DNA of 64,000 bases from Lepisosteus oculatus. Lineage: Eukaryota > Chordata > Actinopteri > Semionotiformes > Lepisosteidae. The notes under the pieces are model-generated. The model searched no databases. It was not told where the DNA came from and saw nothing but the letters and a program-made list of their open reading frames with translations. The number at the start of each line of letters is the position of its first letter. The stretch's first letter is position 1. The DNA lies in NCBI RefSeq assembly GCF_040954835.1, contig NC_090706.1:39317148-39381147 (forward strand). Direction: 5' to 3'. Shown piece by piece: positions 24,441 through 38,271 of this stretch. The position numbers were made by a program, and so were the translations under genes.

Positions 24441-27399
24441 ACGTTTTATGTCCCAACCCAGCATCTGTGCAAGCTTGACCTTGACAAGAAGGAAATGTGT
24501 TTAGAGTGCCCTCTGCTGAAGAGAATATGGTGGCGCACTCACATGTGGGACTGACCCCTCTGTGACCCTGATTTGACCCCAGTTTCATACTCAGCACAGA
24601 TGGCGATGGCTGCCTATGCCCTATATAAGTAGGCTCTCATCCAGCCAGTATTAAAGCTGAACAGCTTTTCTTCAGGGTCGCATGTGAACACATCTGCATT
24701 TGGTGATCCTGCCTCAGTACACGTGGCTAAATAACAAGAAGCTTTCTTAAACAGGGTGTTAACTAATCGAAAACAATTGATGATTTAAGGTAACAGATCA
24801 GAAATGCTAATATTTTAAGGACACAGTAATAATTATAGTATAAGTTTTATTTTTTGGCACCTTTAATGGCAAGTATGATAAAACATGAACAAAATCTGTC
24901 TTGTTGAAAATGATCAGGCTCTAATTTACTCAGACATAACTGTCTTGCCAAATTAAACTATGCATGAACTGTTGTTGTTTCTTTTAAGCCTACTTTCTGT
25001 TGGGACTCTGTCTTAAACTGCTCTACTCAAGTAATGGGTGAATATACACATTTTAAAACAATACTCCCCAGTAAAAGTAAAAATCCACATCAACTCATGC
25101 TGAGGAACCCAGCCAAGCAGACAAAGCGACGCTATAACAACACCCTGCCTGCCCTCAACAGCACAAACCCCAGCAATGACACAATAAACAGGTTCTTATC
25201 GGTATTCCTTTGCCCTTTCACTATCTGCTCGCTAATTGAAGTGTGTAGAACATCACGCTCAATATAGTAGAACAGAAGGAGAAGAACAGTCATAAAGATT
25301 TCTGGCCTCACCTCTTCCTGTGACATTGGCTGTGCTACACTGCAGTTGTTATCTTTTCAGAATTAAACACCAGTTCATATTACTGGGTATCAACACATAG
25401 AAAGGGGCTTAAAAACGGTAAGTAAATGTCCATGTACCGTGAGAGTTTCATAGTGGCCCTGGGAAAGGACACACTAAGATCATAATTCTTGCTCTGCAGG
25501 AGTTCAGAAAGGTTCCTGTTTCTTGCACAGAAAAAAGAAACATCTGAATCATCTTATCTCATTCATATATGCATACAGTATATGTAATGTAATTTTGATT
25601 TATGTTTGCTGTATGTACAGTATATATAGGACACACTGATCACTGATATATTACAGTATATTTACCACTCAGTATACATTAGTTTATGTTCAATAATAAA
25701 ACAGATTTGTTTCTTCATAATGGCCACTGTGTCATTTGAACCTCATTAGAAAAGTCTTGGACAGCCATGGAGGGGTCTGTAAAATGATGAGCAGATGCCC
25801 TCTCATTTCCTTTTAATACATTTATTAATAACATACATATGCTCCAGTACGTTATTATGGACAGTGTTGAGGAACTCGGTTTGAAAACTGCAACACGTTA
25901 CAGTTACACATTACCTAAAAAAACAGCTGCTTTATTTTTGTTCTGTTTCACAAATCAATGAAAAATTTTTTTTAAGATTCAGCTCTCTAGCAATGACACC
26001 TGTTCCCATTCAGGAGAGGATGAGATTCATTGACCTGCTCCTCCGCCTGGTCACTTGAGCTCATGTGCTGTGTTCCATAGTGCCTAACAGGAGAGATCGG
26101 ACCGAATGGAGGGGTGTCTTATCAGTGACTTCACTGTAAGGGTGCAGGAGGTCGGCAAGATGCAGGAGTCAACGTGCTTACTGGACTAATTCCAATCCTG
26201 CCCTAGCAGTGTGTATGAAAGACACCTGACTGCAGGTGAGATTGGTGAGAGTGAGAGTTCATACTGGCCGTTAAGGTGTCAATGGTCTCCAATCAAGAGT
26301 CACTGTTTTCCACCCCCTGTGCTACCCTCATAGCATCTGTTATTGGAGTGACATCAACCATGTCAGCTAACAGGGCTTGTGCTGAACAAACCTGACTTGA
26401 AAACGACAAGAAAGCAGAGGGCAGTGCAGCCTGTTCACCCCCCACTGCACATGTCGGCTCCCCCTGATAGAATTAATATGCATGTGGTAATCTCCCAAGG
26501 TCAAGCTATTGACCTCAGCTCCTGCCTGTTAAAGAGTAAGAGACAGGGCTGCAGCAGCAGGACAGTATAGACACCAGCAAGCCAACTTAAGGGACATCTG
26601 CTCGTGGAGCAGCATTTTCAAAGTGCTTTGATCCATAGAACAGCTCAGTTTGGTTTCCCAAAGCGGTACAAATGTGCATGTTCATAGCGAGGCAGTGACA
26701 GAGCAGGTCATCTTTTTGTTAATTTCTGCAGGTTTGCAAAATTGGTTTTGCTGCTCTGCTCCCTTTGGGAACACACGTAGGCCCTCTTGCGTGCAGCAGG
26801 AGAGTTTTTGCAAGCAAGGCTGGGCTAGCATGGTCATGTGGGAATTCTGCCCCCCTCCTCGCCCCTGCCTTGCGAAAAGAACACAAATACTGACATGAAG
26901 TCTTCAAAAGTGACGGTTCTGGTCCTAAACACGGCCTGCATGCTGCCCTTTCAAAAACACATGTCCTGAGTTCGAGGTGTTTAAGACAAGCCCACTTTTA
27001 TGTCTTCAGTCTACCACAATGCACAGATTTGTACCCCCATAGGCCACACTAATATTGGGTTAGGCATGCAGGGAATGTAGAGCCTCACAGCTAAGGTCTT
27101 GTATAGCATTTGATCAATATTTTTGCAAAGGTGAAGAGAATGGGACAGACTCCAGCCAGGGCTGGTGTCTCACTGAAGGCATCAGGATGCGCTGCAGGGT
27201 GCAGAGGCAAGGTGGTCTGGTCACTGAGAAACAGTAAAACCGGCTCAGCCCTTCATACGGCATGAATATAAGTGACTTTGAACCTCGCCTCTAGGCTCAG
27301 GTTCCTTTCCTGCTCTTTTGTCTTGTGCTGAGCAGGGGATATACTTCTAGAGTCCTCCAAACCCCATTAATGAGAACTTCAAATATTATCACTGACAGT

Positions 27400-27860
27400 G
27401 CTCGTGGCAGTTGTGATAGTCAAATTAGCAGCAGATGTGGGAAGATTTAATCATGTGAATGGTAAGACTACTTCTAGTTGTAATGCTGTCTGCGCTAGTA
27501 GCTGCAGTAATATGAATATTAGCAATAGTAGTAGCTGTGTCCACATAAACAGTAAGGGGAGCAGTAGTAGGACAAGGAGTCTCTGGGGCACCGAAAGTAC
27601 TGTATTAACAGAGTAGGAATAGAAGAAGTGGCACTAGTTGTGATGGCAGCGTTAGTAGTGGCATCAGAATCAGTATTAGAAGTAGTATATTAGTAGTAGC
27701 ATTGGAAAATAGCAGCAGCAGGATTAGTAGCAGCTGTAGTTGCAGTCACATTAGCAGCAGGAGTAGTAAGAGCAACTAAGGTAGTAACTGTATTACAATG
27801 AGTATATTAGTAGTAACAGGATTAGTAATAAGCTATAGTTGTCTGTAGCAGCAGTAATAC
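27400..27860. repeat. degenerate AGT/AGC trinucleotide tract
   Basis: Over about 460 bases the sequence is dominated by AGTAGT, AGCAGC, AATAGT and TTAGTAG triplets, with period-3 texture but stops in all frames. It looks like an old trinucleotide microsatellite that has diverged. Confidence 0.65.
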
Positions 27861-30800
27861 CATTACTTTCACATTACTGCTGAATGGAGTGCACATACAC
27901 AGGAGAGTGTGTTCTCACAGGGGCTGTTTAAAAACTGCACAGTCACAGTGATAAGGAAAGTTTAACAGGGTGCAGTACACCACGTTCTTTGTGGTGGAAA
28001 GGTGCCAGGTGTGTCTTGAATAAGAACTCACAGGATTGCACAAATGTGTCTTACATCCTGGGACTGTTTTACAGTTTAGGAATTCCGTCCAGCATTTTGA
28101 AAAATACATCTTCTTCCTTGTCCTTTTCTTAACAAGCCGAAAAACAAGTTTAGTTCCACCAGTTTCCCTGAAGCATTAGCAGTACCAGTTAGGGTGGCTG
28201 GTGTATATCCTCAGTCAGTGGCAGTAACAGCAGTGTATACAAGCTGTGCCAGCGTGTGGGCAGCAAAGGAACAAGCAAACGAGGTGTAAAGACGCTCACT
28301 CCTGAAGAAACAAAATGTTGTGCCTGTTCTTTCCTTCTACTTTTCATTGGAATTAACCTTTACCTGTTCCCCAGTGGTGTACATGCTATACAAACACACA
28401 AGAAAGAGTTGCAAAAAACAGCGCCTCCGAGAAAAGGCTGAAATAGAAGGCCGATCAGATGTGACTGTGAATTCTTTTTTTCCTTCAAAAGGAAATTAAT
28501 TATTAAGGCCCTATGAACCCTTACCTCTCCAAGGCTGTGTTATTTATTGACTAGTTACTATGGAAGCTAAGGGCATCAGACACAGAGACACTTACTATTG
28601 CTCTAAATAAACCCAGTTGTAGAATACTGAAATCTTGGCCTTAAGAAGACTAAGAAAGTGATGAAAGGTGACAAGATTTTTAATGATTTAATTCTCTAAT
28701 ACATTTATAACCATTGGACAACAGTACATACATGTCCACAGAACACTGGGCCCTCCAGAACTGACCATTTTCAGCATTTGTAGTCCCCTAACCTGACCTA
28801 CTACTGTAACCTGTCCCATTAACAGTACTGCTATTGGCTATTGACTATTTCCCTGCTGTGGTCTTCAGCACGTGACGGCTTTGTCCAGCCACCCAACAGC
28901 AGACAGGGCTTGCCTCATAGCCCACTTCTACTCTGTAATCCCACAAAGCTTTGTCAGTGTAAACGTTCAACTGCAGGTTCTTATGGATCACAGAGCTGTG
29001 GCACCCTGTGCATGTCCTCATTTGACTAGAGAGAAATTTCTGCCCGTGAAGCCCCATTTCTTCCCCTAAGGCCCAACACTCTGTAGGTCTCTCTCCTCAA
29101 AGACAAGTAAGCCAGGTGTTTGTGGCTGAGGAGAAGCTGACCTTGAAACACCATTTACATTTCAACACACTGCAGCTCTCCTAAATCTCTTACAGACCAC
29201 AGAAACACTCCGAGTCAGTGTGAGGTCTCTCTTCTGTAGGCTGGAGGAATCCCATCCAGAACTGTAGTAAGGCCATTACAAAGTAGAGAGGAATGAAGAG
29301 ACCTCTGTATTTAGGGCATAAAAAACAATCCCAAAAGACCCACCTGTGTATTTTCTGTAAAAATGAATTGAACTGTTTATTGCACCAGAGTGGCAATATT
29401 ATTATGAAGTAGTTCCAGTAGGGAGCTGTGTCAGCATGCGTAGGCTGCAAAGGAACAAGTAAAGGTTCCCTGCTGGAAAGAGAAGAAAGGAAACAGAACG
29501 TTTCAGCTGTGGAGACTATGAGTCCAAAGAATTATTAATATTATTATTGTTGTTGTAGCAGTCAATTGTATTAGATAAAATAGCAAATTATAAAGGCAAG
29601 ACACAGCTGTACAGTTTGATATTGGGCCATGCTGAAAATTACATAAAGGTGAATGGATTTGCTTAGGTTGAAACTGATTCTGCTGACCGTTCTCATGGTG
29701 CCCCGATGCTGCTGTCAGTAAAGTGCCCCTGAAAAAGACGTCTGAACCAACATCTTGTGGAATAATATTTTAGATTGTTACTGCAATATTGTTGAATGGT
29801 TAAGAGAGCACTGCTGCACTTTCAAATGTATTAAGATATATTTTTCTGCCACTCTCTAATGCAGCAATAAAATGTACGTTTGTGCTATTATATGCCTGAT
29901 ATATAAAGTTTTTCTTGAATGATCCTTTGTAATTGGAGAGTCGTGCCTGTCTGAGCCCTGGAGCCCAGTGTGGTGTGTAGAGGGAAAGTGATTTTGGCTG
30001 TAGATTCTCTAGGAGTGATATATTAGTTCCTAGGCTGGGGAAGTCTAACTCAGAGAAAACTGACGTTATCTCCTCCTGACCGCCACCAATGGCCAGCTCT
30101 GAGTCTGGTTATCACTTCGACACTACAAATGCCTGGCACATTAAATTGAGCAACCGCCTGAACACCACAGAATTGCCCACAATCATCAAACCACTTCTTC
30201 ATACGAGCGGTATACATATTGGACGCCCTGGAAGAAAATCTCAGTCATATCCTTCGGGATGCACAGTCTTTGTGTCTGCTTTGTTTAATCTTAAGTCCTA
30301 GAGACATTTCGATATCAAGGAGAATTCTGGCACAGTATGTTACTTAAACAGGTGTACCAGCACATGGGGATGCGTGATGCTGAAGGTTGTGCAGCCTTGT
30401 GGTTTGCTCTCAGACTGAAGATCTGTACCAGGCAGGTGGAGCCGGCAATGACATTGCTCAGAATCTGCCGTGTTATCAGTGAAAAACACACTGAGGCCTA
30501 TGTGTGCAACTTGGCTCCATTCTGACTGCTGGTGAACAGACAGACGGGCACACAGTACCCATCCATCGTCTGACCTATGCTTGGAATGGCAATCTGTCGG
30601 AGAGCAGCCTTGATGCAGTAAGTTAGAAGCTGCTCCGGTACTGAATGTAGGTGCGATGCCAGCAGTAGCACAGGGTTTGAAGGGCAGCCTTGTGTTGAGA
30701 TTTGCACCACTCTGGGGCCCTATAAATATCTGGTGGCATATATCTCCTCTCTGCAGCTAGTAAAGGAAGGCCAGTGAAGCAGCCTGCCGCTGGATAGAAG

Positions 30801-31414
30801 GCGAACGATGGAATAAGAATAGATCTTGACTCAGAATGATTTATTAGCCCTTCACACACGCTCCTGTCAGGCCTGTACACCACACGGGTTTTTCCACATG
30901 TGCTCCGCGCTCACACGCTGACGGCAGCTGCACGGAAAAAAGCAATTAATTTGTGTCACCTTTCTGAATCCGCCGCCGAAAGCCGGAGAAGGGAGGGAGA
31001 TGATAAAAAGGACCGTTACCGAAATAATAAAATTATAATTATCAGCATTAAACACATTCTGATGCTCTTTCAGGGGGAAGCAAGCTTCCTTCTTTTCCAT
31101 ACAACATGCATGCTGGAATGTTGGAAGTTCATGCTGTGCATTGTCACTGTGGCCCTGAGGTGCACAGCTATGCTCTGACACAACTTAACCTTGTCCAAAG
31201 AAGGCTCCACTCACTTCTGCCTCACATGCTGCTTGTACTCTCAACTTACTGAAAAGAATTGCAGGAGGACGACAACAGTTTTCAATGTTTTCGAATGAAA
31301 ATGCACCAGAAACAAGTGAAAAGGAAAACACAATGTGTGAATAACACAGCTGTAAAAATAATCCCATATATCTCAAATTGCAGTTTTCCAATTTATTCAC
31401 GTACAGTTTAATGA

Positions 31415-31715
31415 CCAGGTGGCATGGTTGGGCAGAGGTAAGAATCTCTGCCTTGCAGTGCTGGGGCTCTGGGTTCAGTTCTTGGGGTGCTGTGTGTGTG
31501 GAGTTTGCATGGTCCCTCCGTGTTCATGTGGGTTTCCTCCAGGTGTCCTGCTTTCCTCCCACAGCCCAAGGGCATGCAGGTAGGTGAACTGGCCCAGTGT
31601 GAGTGTGTGCTTGTCTGTATCTGTGTCAGCATGTGCCCTGTGACTGTGTGGGCTGTAACTCGCCAACACCTGTCCCTGAATGGATAAAGAGGTTAGAAAA
31701 GGGGTGGAGGGATGA
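31415..31715 (+). mobile_element. tRNA-derived SINE, copy 1
   Basis: The tRNA-like head (GGTGGCATGGTTGGGCAG, then TCTGGGTTCAGTTCTTGG as the B box) is followed by the conserved body GTGGAGTTTGCATGGTCC, GTGGGTTTCCTCCAGGTG, TTTCCTCCCACAGCCC, GGTGAACTGGCC. It ends with TGAATGGATAAAGAGGTTAG, the degraded TGGATGG tail. A second copy is at 40466-40785. Confidence 0.8.
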
Positions 31716-34004
31716 TTAATGACCAAATCTGGTGATGGCTGCCTGTTTACAGCACAATACAGGTGCTGTCAGTTGTGTGGCTATTGCCACAACATCAAAT
31801 ATATTGGAAACAAACACTGTCATTTTAACCCTCCGACAGATTTTGGCCATCTGGCATTTCACAAAGCCTCAGTTAGGAAACAGCTGGGAAACAGCAAAGG
31901 AAGATTTTGGAAGCTACTGGAAGGCGCCTTGTTTGCTACTGGAAGTTAAAGGAAATTGGGCACAGAGGCAAAACATTTGCATCAACCCATCGTGAGGTTA
32001 ATTGGCGAAACATTTAAGATATTGAACCTCAAAGCCCCAGTCTTGAGTGTGGTGTGTATCACCGAGGAGCTGAAGGCTAGTAGGGCGCTTGGCCTGCCTG
32101 CCAGGAAGAGGCTGTAAGAAAGTCTGTGGAGTCAGGGAAGTGGTTTGGGTGGATAACTCGCACCCAGGGGCAACAACTGGGAAACAACAACGTTTTCAGG
32201 TCTGCCTCACAAGTTACGCATGGGACTGGGGCCTGAGGCAGCAGGGAAAGAAAAAGCCACGAATTCACTCAAATCAGAAATACAAAAAAAAAGACATCAA
32301 AAATTAAAAATATAATTTTCATTCGAACTTATTTTACAGTCCGCGGGAGGCTGTGAATGACTTAGGAGCTCAGTCCCTAAAAGCTTCCACCAGGGCTCAC
32401 GGTGGTGTGTCGGGGACCTCTGGGACGGCCCTGTTGTCAGCCCTCTGTCAGGTGTGTCACCGTGCTCTTTTTGTCAGTGGGCTCCGTGTGAGGGGGGGCC
32501 ACAAGCGTGCAGCTCGTAAGATGGGGGGGGGGGGGAAACGATCTTTAAGGCAGTTGTGGCAGCTCTTGTGGTTTCCATCACCCTCCTTGAGGGGCCGAGC
32601 CAGAAAACGAATTTCGCCAGAGCCCCGCGTGGAGCTGTGCTTCCTCTCTGAAAGTGTGGCGATATCCTAAGCCTCCCGGCGCCTGCTGTGGCCCTGCTCG
32701 TTGAGTTGGAACAGCCAGTGCCTGTGTTCCAGAACAAGCTTGAAATTCCACAGTGGCTGAACTTCGGTGTCTTAATGGTCACTCGGCCCCTGGCGAACGG
32801 CACGCAAGGCCCGCCGTCATTATCTGCAGGCCGACGGCGGGTTTCTTCTTTTTCGATTAACTGGTAACGACCGCATGAGTGGAAAAAAAAAAAAAAAAAA
32901 AAGGAAAGGTTTTTTTTTTTCTGGTTCATTTCTTTTTTTTAATAAAAGAAACTCTCCCAGACAAGACGGACTGCCGAAGCGCTCTGTGGTTTCTAGCTCT
33001 GCGGCGAAACAAGTGATTCACTCATTCCCACCCACCAGCCCACTCCACTCACATGCCCTCGGAGCTGATACAGTACAGCAGGTGGGTGGCTGCTGGGTGA
33101 CTCTGACTCAGTACGTAAATACGGTAACGATGCAGATTAAAATTCAATTCCGTTCTCAGCATCTCCGCCCCTGCACCACTGGAAAGCCAGCGAGCCTCTA
33201 TGGCAGATCCACTTCCGATTTTTGGGATGCAGGTTGTTGTACAAACTATAGTGAAAAAGCCAAGAAGCAGTATGAAAAATATTGTGTTAAGCATCTGTGC
33301 AAATGTACTCAAAACACAATAGCAGATGTGCACTATTTAGAGCATGATGTTGACTTGTGTTCGACCTTGCAGTTTCTAAACCTGATCAAACTGCTATGCA
33401 ATTGGAGTCTTATGTCCAATTGCTTCTCTGTGCTCCTTATGTATCACTTTATCTAAACTACTGTCTAGGGACTTCTGTGTTAATAAAATTAATCTCTTTT
33501 AGCCTGTCAGTGTAGGACGCTCTCTTTGACCCAGGAAAGTATCCAGTTGGAATTCTCTGCACTGATACCAGAGCGACAACCTCTTTTTAGTAACATGGTG
33601 AACAAAATCATGCATAATATTGTAAAATTAATATTATTCGTATTAATAGTCTTACTAGTGGACTGTATAATTTTTTTAACAATACACTTATTTAACACAC
33701 TCTGTTTTTTTAGAAGATGAAAGGGATGAGTTTACATAAGTGCATACACCTACTGTACATCATTTTCTTAGTTTGCATGTTCAAGCAAAGTGTCCCATCT
33801 TAAATTTATAGTTTCCGTTTTTTGATTCCCACCTGTAACACTCTGTGTTTGTCTACATTAAATGTCTGCTGTCAGGCTTCACTCATACAGTTACTCTTCA
33901 TCAGCGTGAATCGGCAGTTTCTCCATACGGTGATATTAAAAGTTTTACATGTTTTGTCTGCAAAGTGCAGCATAATTAATTCTTCTTCAAAACTGCCCAC
34001 TCGA

Positions 34005-34175
34005 ACCTTCGTGCTGCTCAGACACTGGGGAAGTGGTTAAGGCTCTGGACTGACATTGTAAGGTAACATCATGGTTTCAGTTCCCTAGCTGGGACACTGC
34101 TGCTGTACTTCAGTCAAACTGCTCCAGTAAAGACCCTTCCATATAAATGACTCTAAATGAAAATTTGTTCTCAAT
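34005..34175 (+). mobile_element. tRNA-derived SINE, second family
   Basis: GTGGTTAAGGCTCTGGACTG (A-box region) and GGTTTCAGTTCCCTAGCTGG (B-box region) are followed by GACACTGCTGCTGTACTTCAG and CTGCTCCAGTAAAGACCC, then an ATAAATG end. It is a known type of fish SINE body, moderately diverged. The fragment at 3820-3950 belongs to the same family. Confidence 0.75.
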
Positions 34176-34221
34176 TCACTTTTAAAAAACATATGAACAC
34201 AGAGCTATTGTTATGCCAAAC

Positions 34222-34446
34222 TGCTAAACACACTGTAGCCATACACTCAAACACTGAGCTTCTGAACACTCTGCAGCCCAGCACTCTGACACTGAGCTAC
34301 TGAACACTGTAGCACAGCACTCTGACACTGAGCTACTGAACACACTGCTGCCCAGCACTCTGACACTGAACACACTGCAGCCCTGCACTCAGACACTGAG
34401 CTACTGAACACACTGTAGCACAGCACTCTGACACTGAGCTATTAAA
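34222..34446. repeat. minisatellite, about 46-bp unit
   Basis: About five imperfect units contain CACTCTGACACTGAGCTACTGAACACACTG followed by C/TAGCCCAG. Some units lack an internal block. A single diverged unit reappears at about 34595-34650, after about 150 bases of other sequence. Confidence 0.8.
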
Positions 34447-34459
34447 CATTCCTAGTTCA

Positions 34460-34945
34460 TGTTTTGTAGTAACACAAAGTGCCGTATAAAGTAAATACAT
34501 AGTTTGTTTGTAATGAACGTGAGAGGACATATTTTATACGAAACATGTTTATATGGAAACAATATGCTCCTGTCCTGGAGTCTAATTTACTTTAACGCTG
34601 AGCTACTTAAAACTCTGTTGCCCAGCAATCTAACAATGAGCTTCTGAATACAATCTGCTGAAGTATTTAAACTTCAGTCCAAGACTCTAAAGTAAAAATG
34701 TTAGTAGTAGCGGCTCTAATTGTAATATTACCTTGCAGATCACTTTGTTAAAGAGTTTTCTTCTCTCTAAAGGTTTGGCATATTTTGATGTACAGTACTG
34801 TATAGATCAGGGGCCGTTATTGACAGTCAAAACAAAGCTCATTCCTCAGTAATGATTTATAGTAACGCAATGTGCTGTGAAAATAAATACACAGTTTGTT
34901 ACTGGAGAGTGAAACAAACATGAAAGGGTGTGCTTCCTATGGTAA
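34460..34945 (+). repeat. diverged direct duplication around the minisatellite
   Basis: The block at about 34465-34560 (AGTAACACAAAGTGCCGT, then AAATACATAGTTTGTTTG) recurs at about 34860-34945 (AGTAACGCAATGTGCTGT, then AAATACACAGTTTGTTAC). A larger segment was duplicated in tandem and then decayed. Confidence 0.6.
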
Positions 34946-37169
34946 CTGAACCTGCTTAAAAGTTTTCTGACCTTGATGTAGGGCATGTCGTTAGAGCAAA
35001 ATCTGGCAGTAAAAATAATATGTTTGAGATCAGGTTAGGACCGTGTTCAGAGCCTGGTGCGTCAGAGAGCTGGGCTGCGGTGTGCTCACAGGAAATTGTG
35101 TCCATTGAGCCTGCAATACAAGCGCTGCACAAGACCGCTGAGTTTTGAGTTTGAGCTTGTATTTCTGCTGGGTCTTGTGCCACTGTTGTCGGGACTGTTC
35201 ATTCGAATGTGACAGGATACTAAAACCCACACCCTTATCCAATTACTGGTATTTAAACAAAAATTATCCAGGGATGTTCTTTTCTCAGTATAAATCTCTC
35301 CAAACAATATGATTTTCAGGCAGGACCTCATTTCACCTGAGGAGAGCGGTTTGTAATGGTGATTGGGTCTCGCTGCAGCAGGCCAGACGTGAGCTGAGCC
35401 AGGCCTGTGACTAGCAGGCTGTGGGACTGCAGAGGCCCACATCCATTATTCACATCCTCAGGGCTGCGTCTCCCAGGATTACACACGTGTGACTGAGGCA
35501 AGCCGCCGTCAGCACATACTGTACAACACTAGATCAAAACTAGAGTTCCAGCAAAACCACAGACCCAAAACAAATCTGGTTGATAGACCCTTTTTGATTT
35601 TTAGCCCTGTAATATCAATTGTGGTTAGCTTAGAAAGCAACCTGTGACTATTGCAATAAACAAACCTAATATTTTTTAAATATAAACAAGGGTGATATTT
35701 GTTCTTGTCTGCATCACAGAAACTAGAGCAAACCCAGAAATAGGAGCTGCTGTCAGCTTAATTGCCAGCGAGTACTGTAGCTTTTAGCAGGCCTGTGTGC
35801 ACCACAGTTTTTCAAAAGTGAAACTAAGACAGTGGTGTCTTCAGTGGTGTGTCGCTGGCAGTCCGGGCTACGACAGTGTTCGCTTGTGAATGGAGCAGAC
35901 GCTGTTCCTTTCTATCTCTGCTCACATGCATTTTGCGTTGTCTCTCTTGTCCAATAGGAAACATTTCCTCCCTGCTCTTGAGAGGTCTTTCACCCTTGTT
36001 CTGGAATACCCCTCTGTGTCTCGTGATTTTCATTCCAGCTGAACCCTCAGGTCTTCCGAGTCCTTAACTGAACTCTCTTCTGAATTAAATCTTTTCTTTT
36101 ACTGTTTCCTTCTTCTGAAGTCCTTGCTTTAGGGGAATAGTAGCCAGGATATTGAACAAGTAGACCTAGGCTGCTCACTACTATCTTACAGCTGTATAAG
36201 CATTAGTGATGTTCTGTCGCTAATGCGGATTACACTGTATCAGGCTGCTCGGACACAGGTGTTTCATTTTTATACTCCTCATCATTGAAACAATGCACTG
36301 TATCTCACAGAAGTTCTGGAGCTAGTTTGCATCTGAAGAAAACCCAGCTGGAATGTATTATTATACCTCTAGGGCCCTTCACTGCTCTTTACTGTAGTGA
36401 ACCAACAGCACTGTAGTAAATGCTCCTCATCTATATACAGTAGTTGCAGGTTTAGATGCTCCTCAGTGTCCTAAGATCAAACAGAACAGGCACACCAAAA
36501 ATGCAGAGCTATTTACAAAACCAGTCCCACTTTTAAAGTGCTAAGAAAACAGTTCAGAAAGATCGAATCACAGAGGGTAGTTCAATTGTGAAGGATATAA
36601 CGAACCTAAAATGAAAACTTGAAGACATGAAGGCTATTTCAAGGGAAGACAGGAGAACCCACTGCTCTAGTCTGTATGCAAGAGTGCCACTACTTCAGGA
36701 AGGAGGGTCTTTCACTGTAGCCAATAACATACTGTACCAAATAAAAAAAAAACAAGTCTCTTAGGACTTTTAACTGCTGACAAGACAAGCTTGTCAGTAC
36801 TGCTTTCAGTAGCATGATGGGCTTGACTGGTGCTGGGCATTAAGAGCAAAGGTACAGCCTCATGTTTAATAAAGGAGAGTAAAGCCTAAATTTAGCAACA
36901 AAAATGCATTTTGTTCCCCTTTGAACAGAGCAGAGCCTTTCAATTACCATAGCGTTTTTTCCCTGTGTGTAGTCCTGCATCTTGTTTGTCAAAATCATCT
37001 GATTGAAGTGGTGTCATGAATTCATCTGTGGGCCTTGAACAGAAGTCCTTTATTTACTGGAGCAGTTCAAACGCCGGCCCTTTCGCCTGTAGGACGGGGT
37101 TCAAAGACAACCTCCGAGCCCTGGGCCGGAAATGCGATTGGGTTATAACAGGTGGGTATAAGAGAAAGA

Positions 37170-37735
37170 GAAAGAGCACACACTCAGGACACACAAAGAC
37201 ACATACACACACTCAGGACACACAGAGACACATACACACACTCAGGACACACAAAGACACACACACACATTTAGGACACACAAAGACACATACACACACT
37301 CAGGACACACAAAGACACAAACACACTCAGGACACACAAAGACACACACACTCAGGACACTCAAGGACACATGCACACACACTCAGGACACTCAAGGACA
37401 TGTGCACACACACTCAGGACACACAAAGACACATGCGCACACACACTCAGAACACACAAAGACACATGCACACACACTCAGGACACTCAAAGACACATGC
37501 GCACACACACTCAGGACACACAAAGACACATGCGCACACACACTCAGGACACACAAAGACACATACGCACACACTCAGGACACACAGAGGCACATGCGCA
37601 CACACACTCAGGACACACAAAGACACACAGAAACACAAGCACACACACACTCAGAACACACAATGACACACAAAGACACATACGCACACACACTCAGGAC
37701 ACACAAAGACACATACGCACACACTCACCAGAGCC
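37170..37735. repeat. ACAC-rich minisatellite, about 28-35-bp unit
   Basis: About 17-20 variant units of CACACACTCAGGACACACAAAGACACATGCG. The purine/pyrimidine-alternating CA runs give long apparent open frames on both strands, which are a by-product of the repeat and not genes. It ends about 530 bases downstream of the polyadenylation site of the unrecognised gene. Confidence 0.95.
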
Positions 37736-38265
37736 TTTAGACCTGTGTGCCAAGGCCAGGCCTGCGTGAATCAGGGTGTAATAAAACAAGGATTAAGCAC
37801 CTTGCAAGGCTGAGCACTAGAGCTGCCCCCCTTTGCCTCTGCCTGGCTGGGTGTAACCTGAACGGCCAAATTCTTCCTGCCCGAAGGAGAGCTGCCTGGG
37901 TGAAGTGTTAATAAAACGCTCATATAACCAACACCTCCTCTGAGGCAAAGCCCAGTGCCCCGGGACGCTTGTCCCCATGTCCCGCTTAAATAGGGGAACA
38001 GAGTAACAAAGCGTTCCAGGCTGCGGGGCAGAGTGTAAGAGTGTCTGGGCCGGGTTCGCAGAGCTGGCTGATGTGTGCAGCCTCTCTCCTCACACACAGC
38101 ATTCAGCTTTACCCTGTACGTTCATCAAGTGAGTCAGGTGAAGTAAAACACCCAAAGACGGTAAGAATAGTGAGCACATCGTATTTCTGCGTAGATAAGA
38201 ACATTAACTTGAATCCATTTTGGGATCAAAATGCATTTAAAACTATTTTTCAATGCGCATTCAAG

Positions 38266-38271
38266 TTTATT
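38266..38271 (-). terminator. polyadenylation signal of the unrecognised gene
   Basis: AATAAA on the minus strand, in the context GAAATAAACTTG, 155 bases after the exon 13 stop codon. It supports a real 3' end here. Confidence 0.6.

Larger units (their letters stand above)
14761..38265. other. intergenic region between ppargc1b promoter and the unrecognised gene
   Basis: About 23.5 kb without a supported gene. It contains the Tc1 remnant, two 5S SINE copies and a tail, two or three tRNA-type SINEs, the trinucleotide-rich tract (27400-27860), the minisatellites at 34222-34446 and 37170-37735, and AT-rich unique sequence. GC-rich patches at about 20500-20620 and 32380-32890 carry no convincing exon. 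Long open frames here fall in low-complexity sequence or in repeats. Confidence 0.6.

Noticed and set aside
32875..33456. 193-codon plus-strand open frame
   Set aside because: It starts in a poly-A/poly-T tract (poly-Lys), shows no domain or splice context, and has random-looking composition.
37016..37769. Long His/Thr-rich open frames (up to 216 codons) and opposite Cys/Val frames
   Set aside because: They are produced by the ACAC minisatellite; the repeat unit has no stops in several frames. There is no splice or start context.
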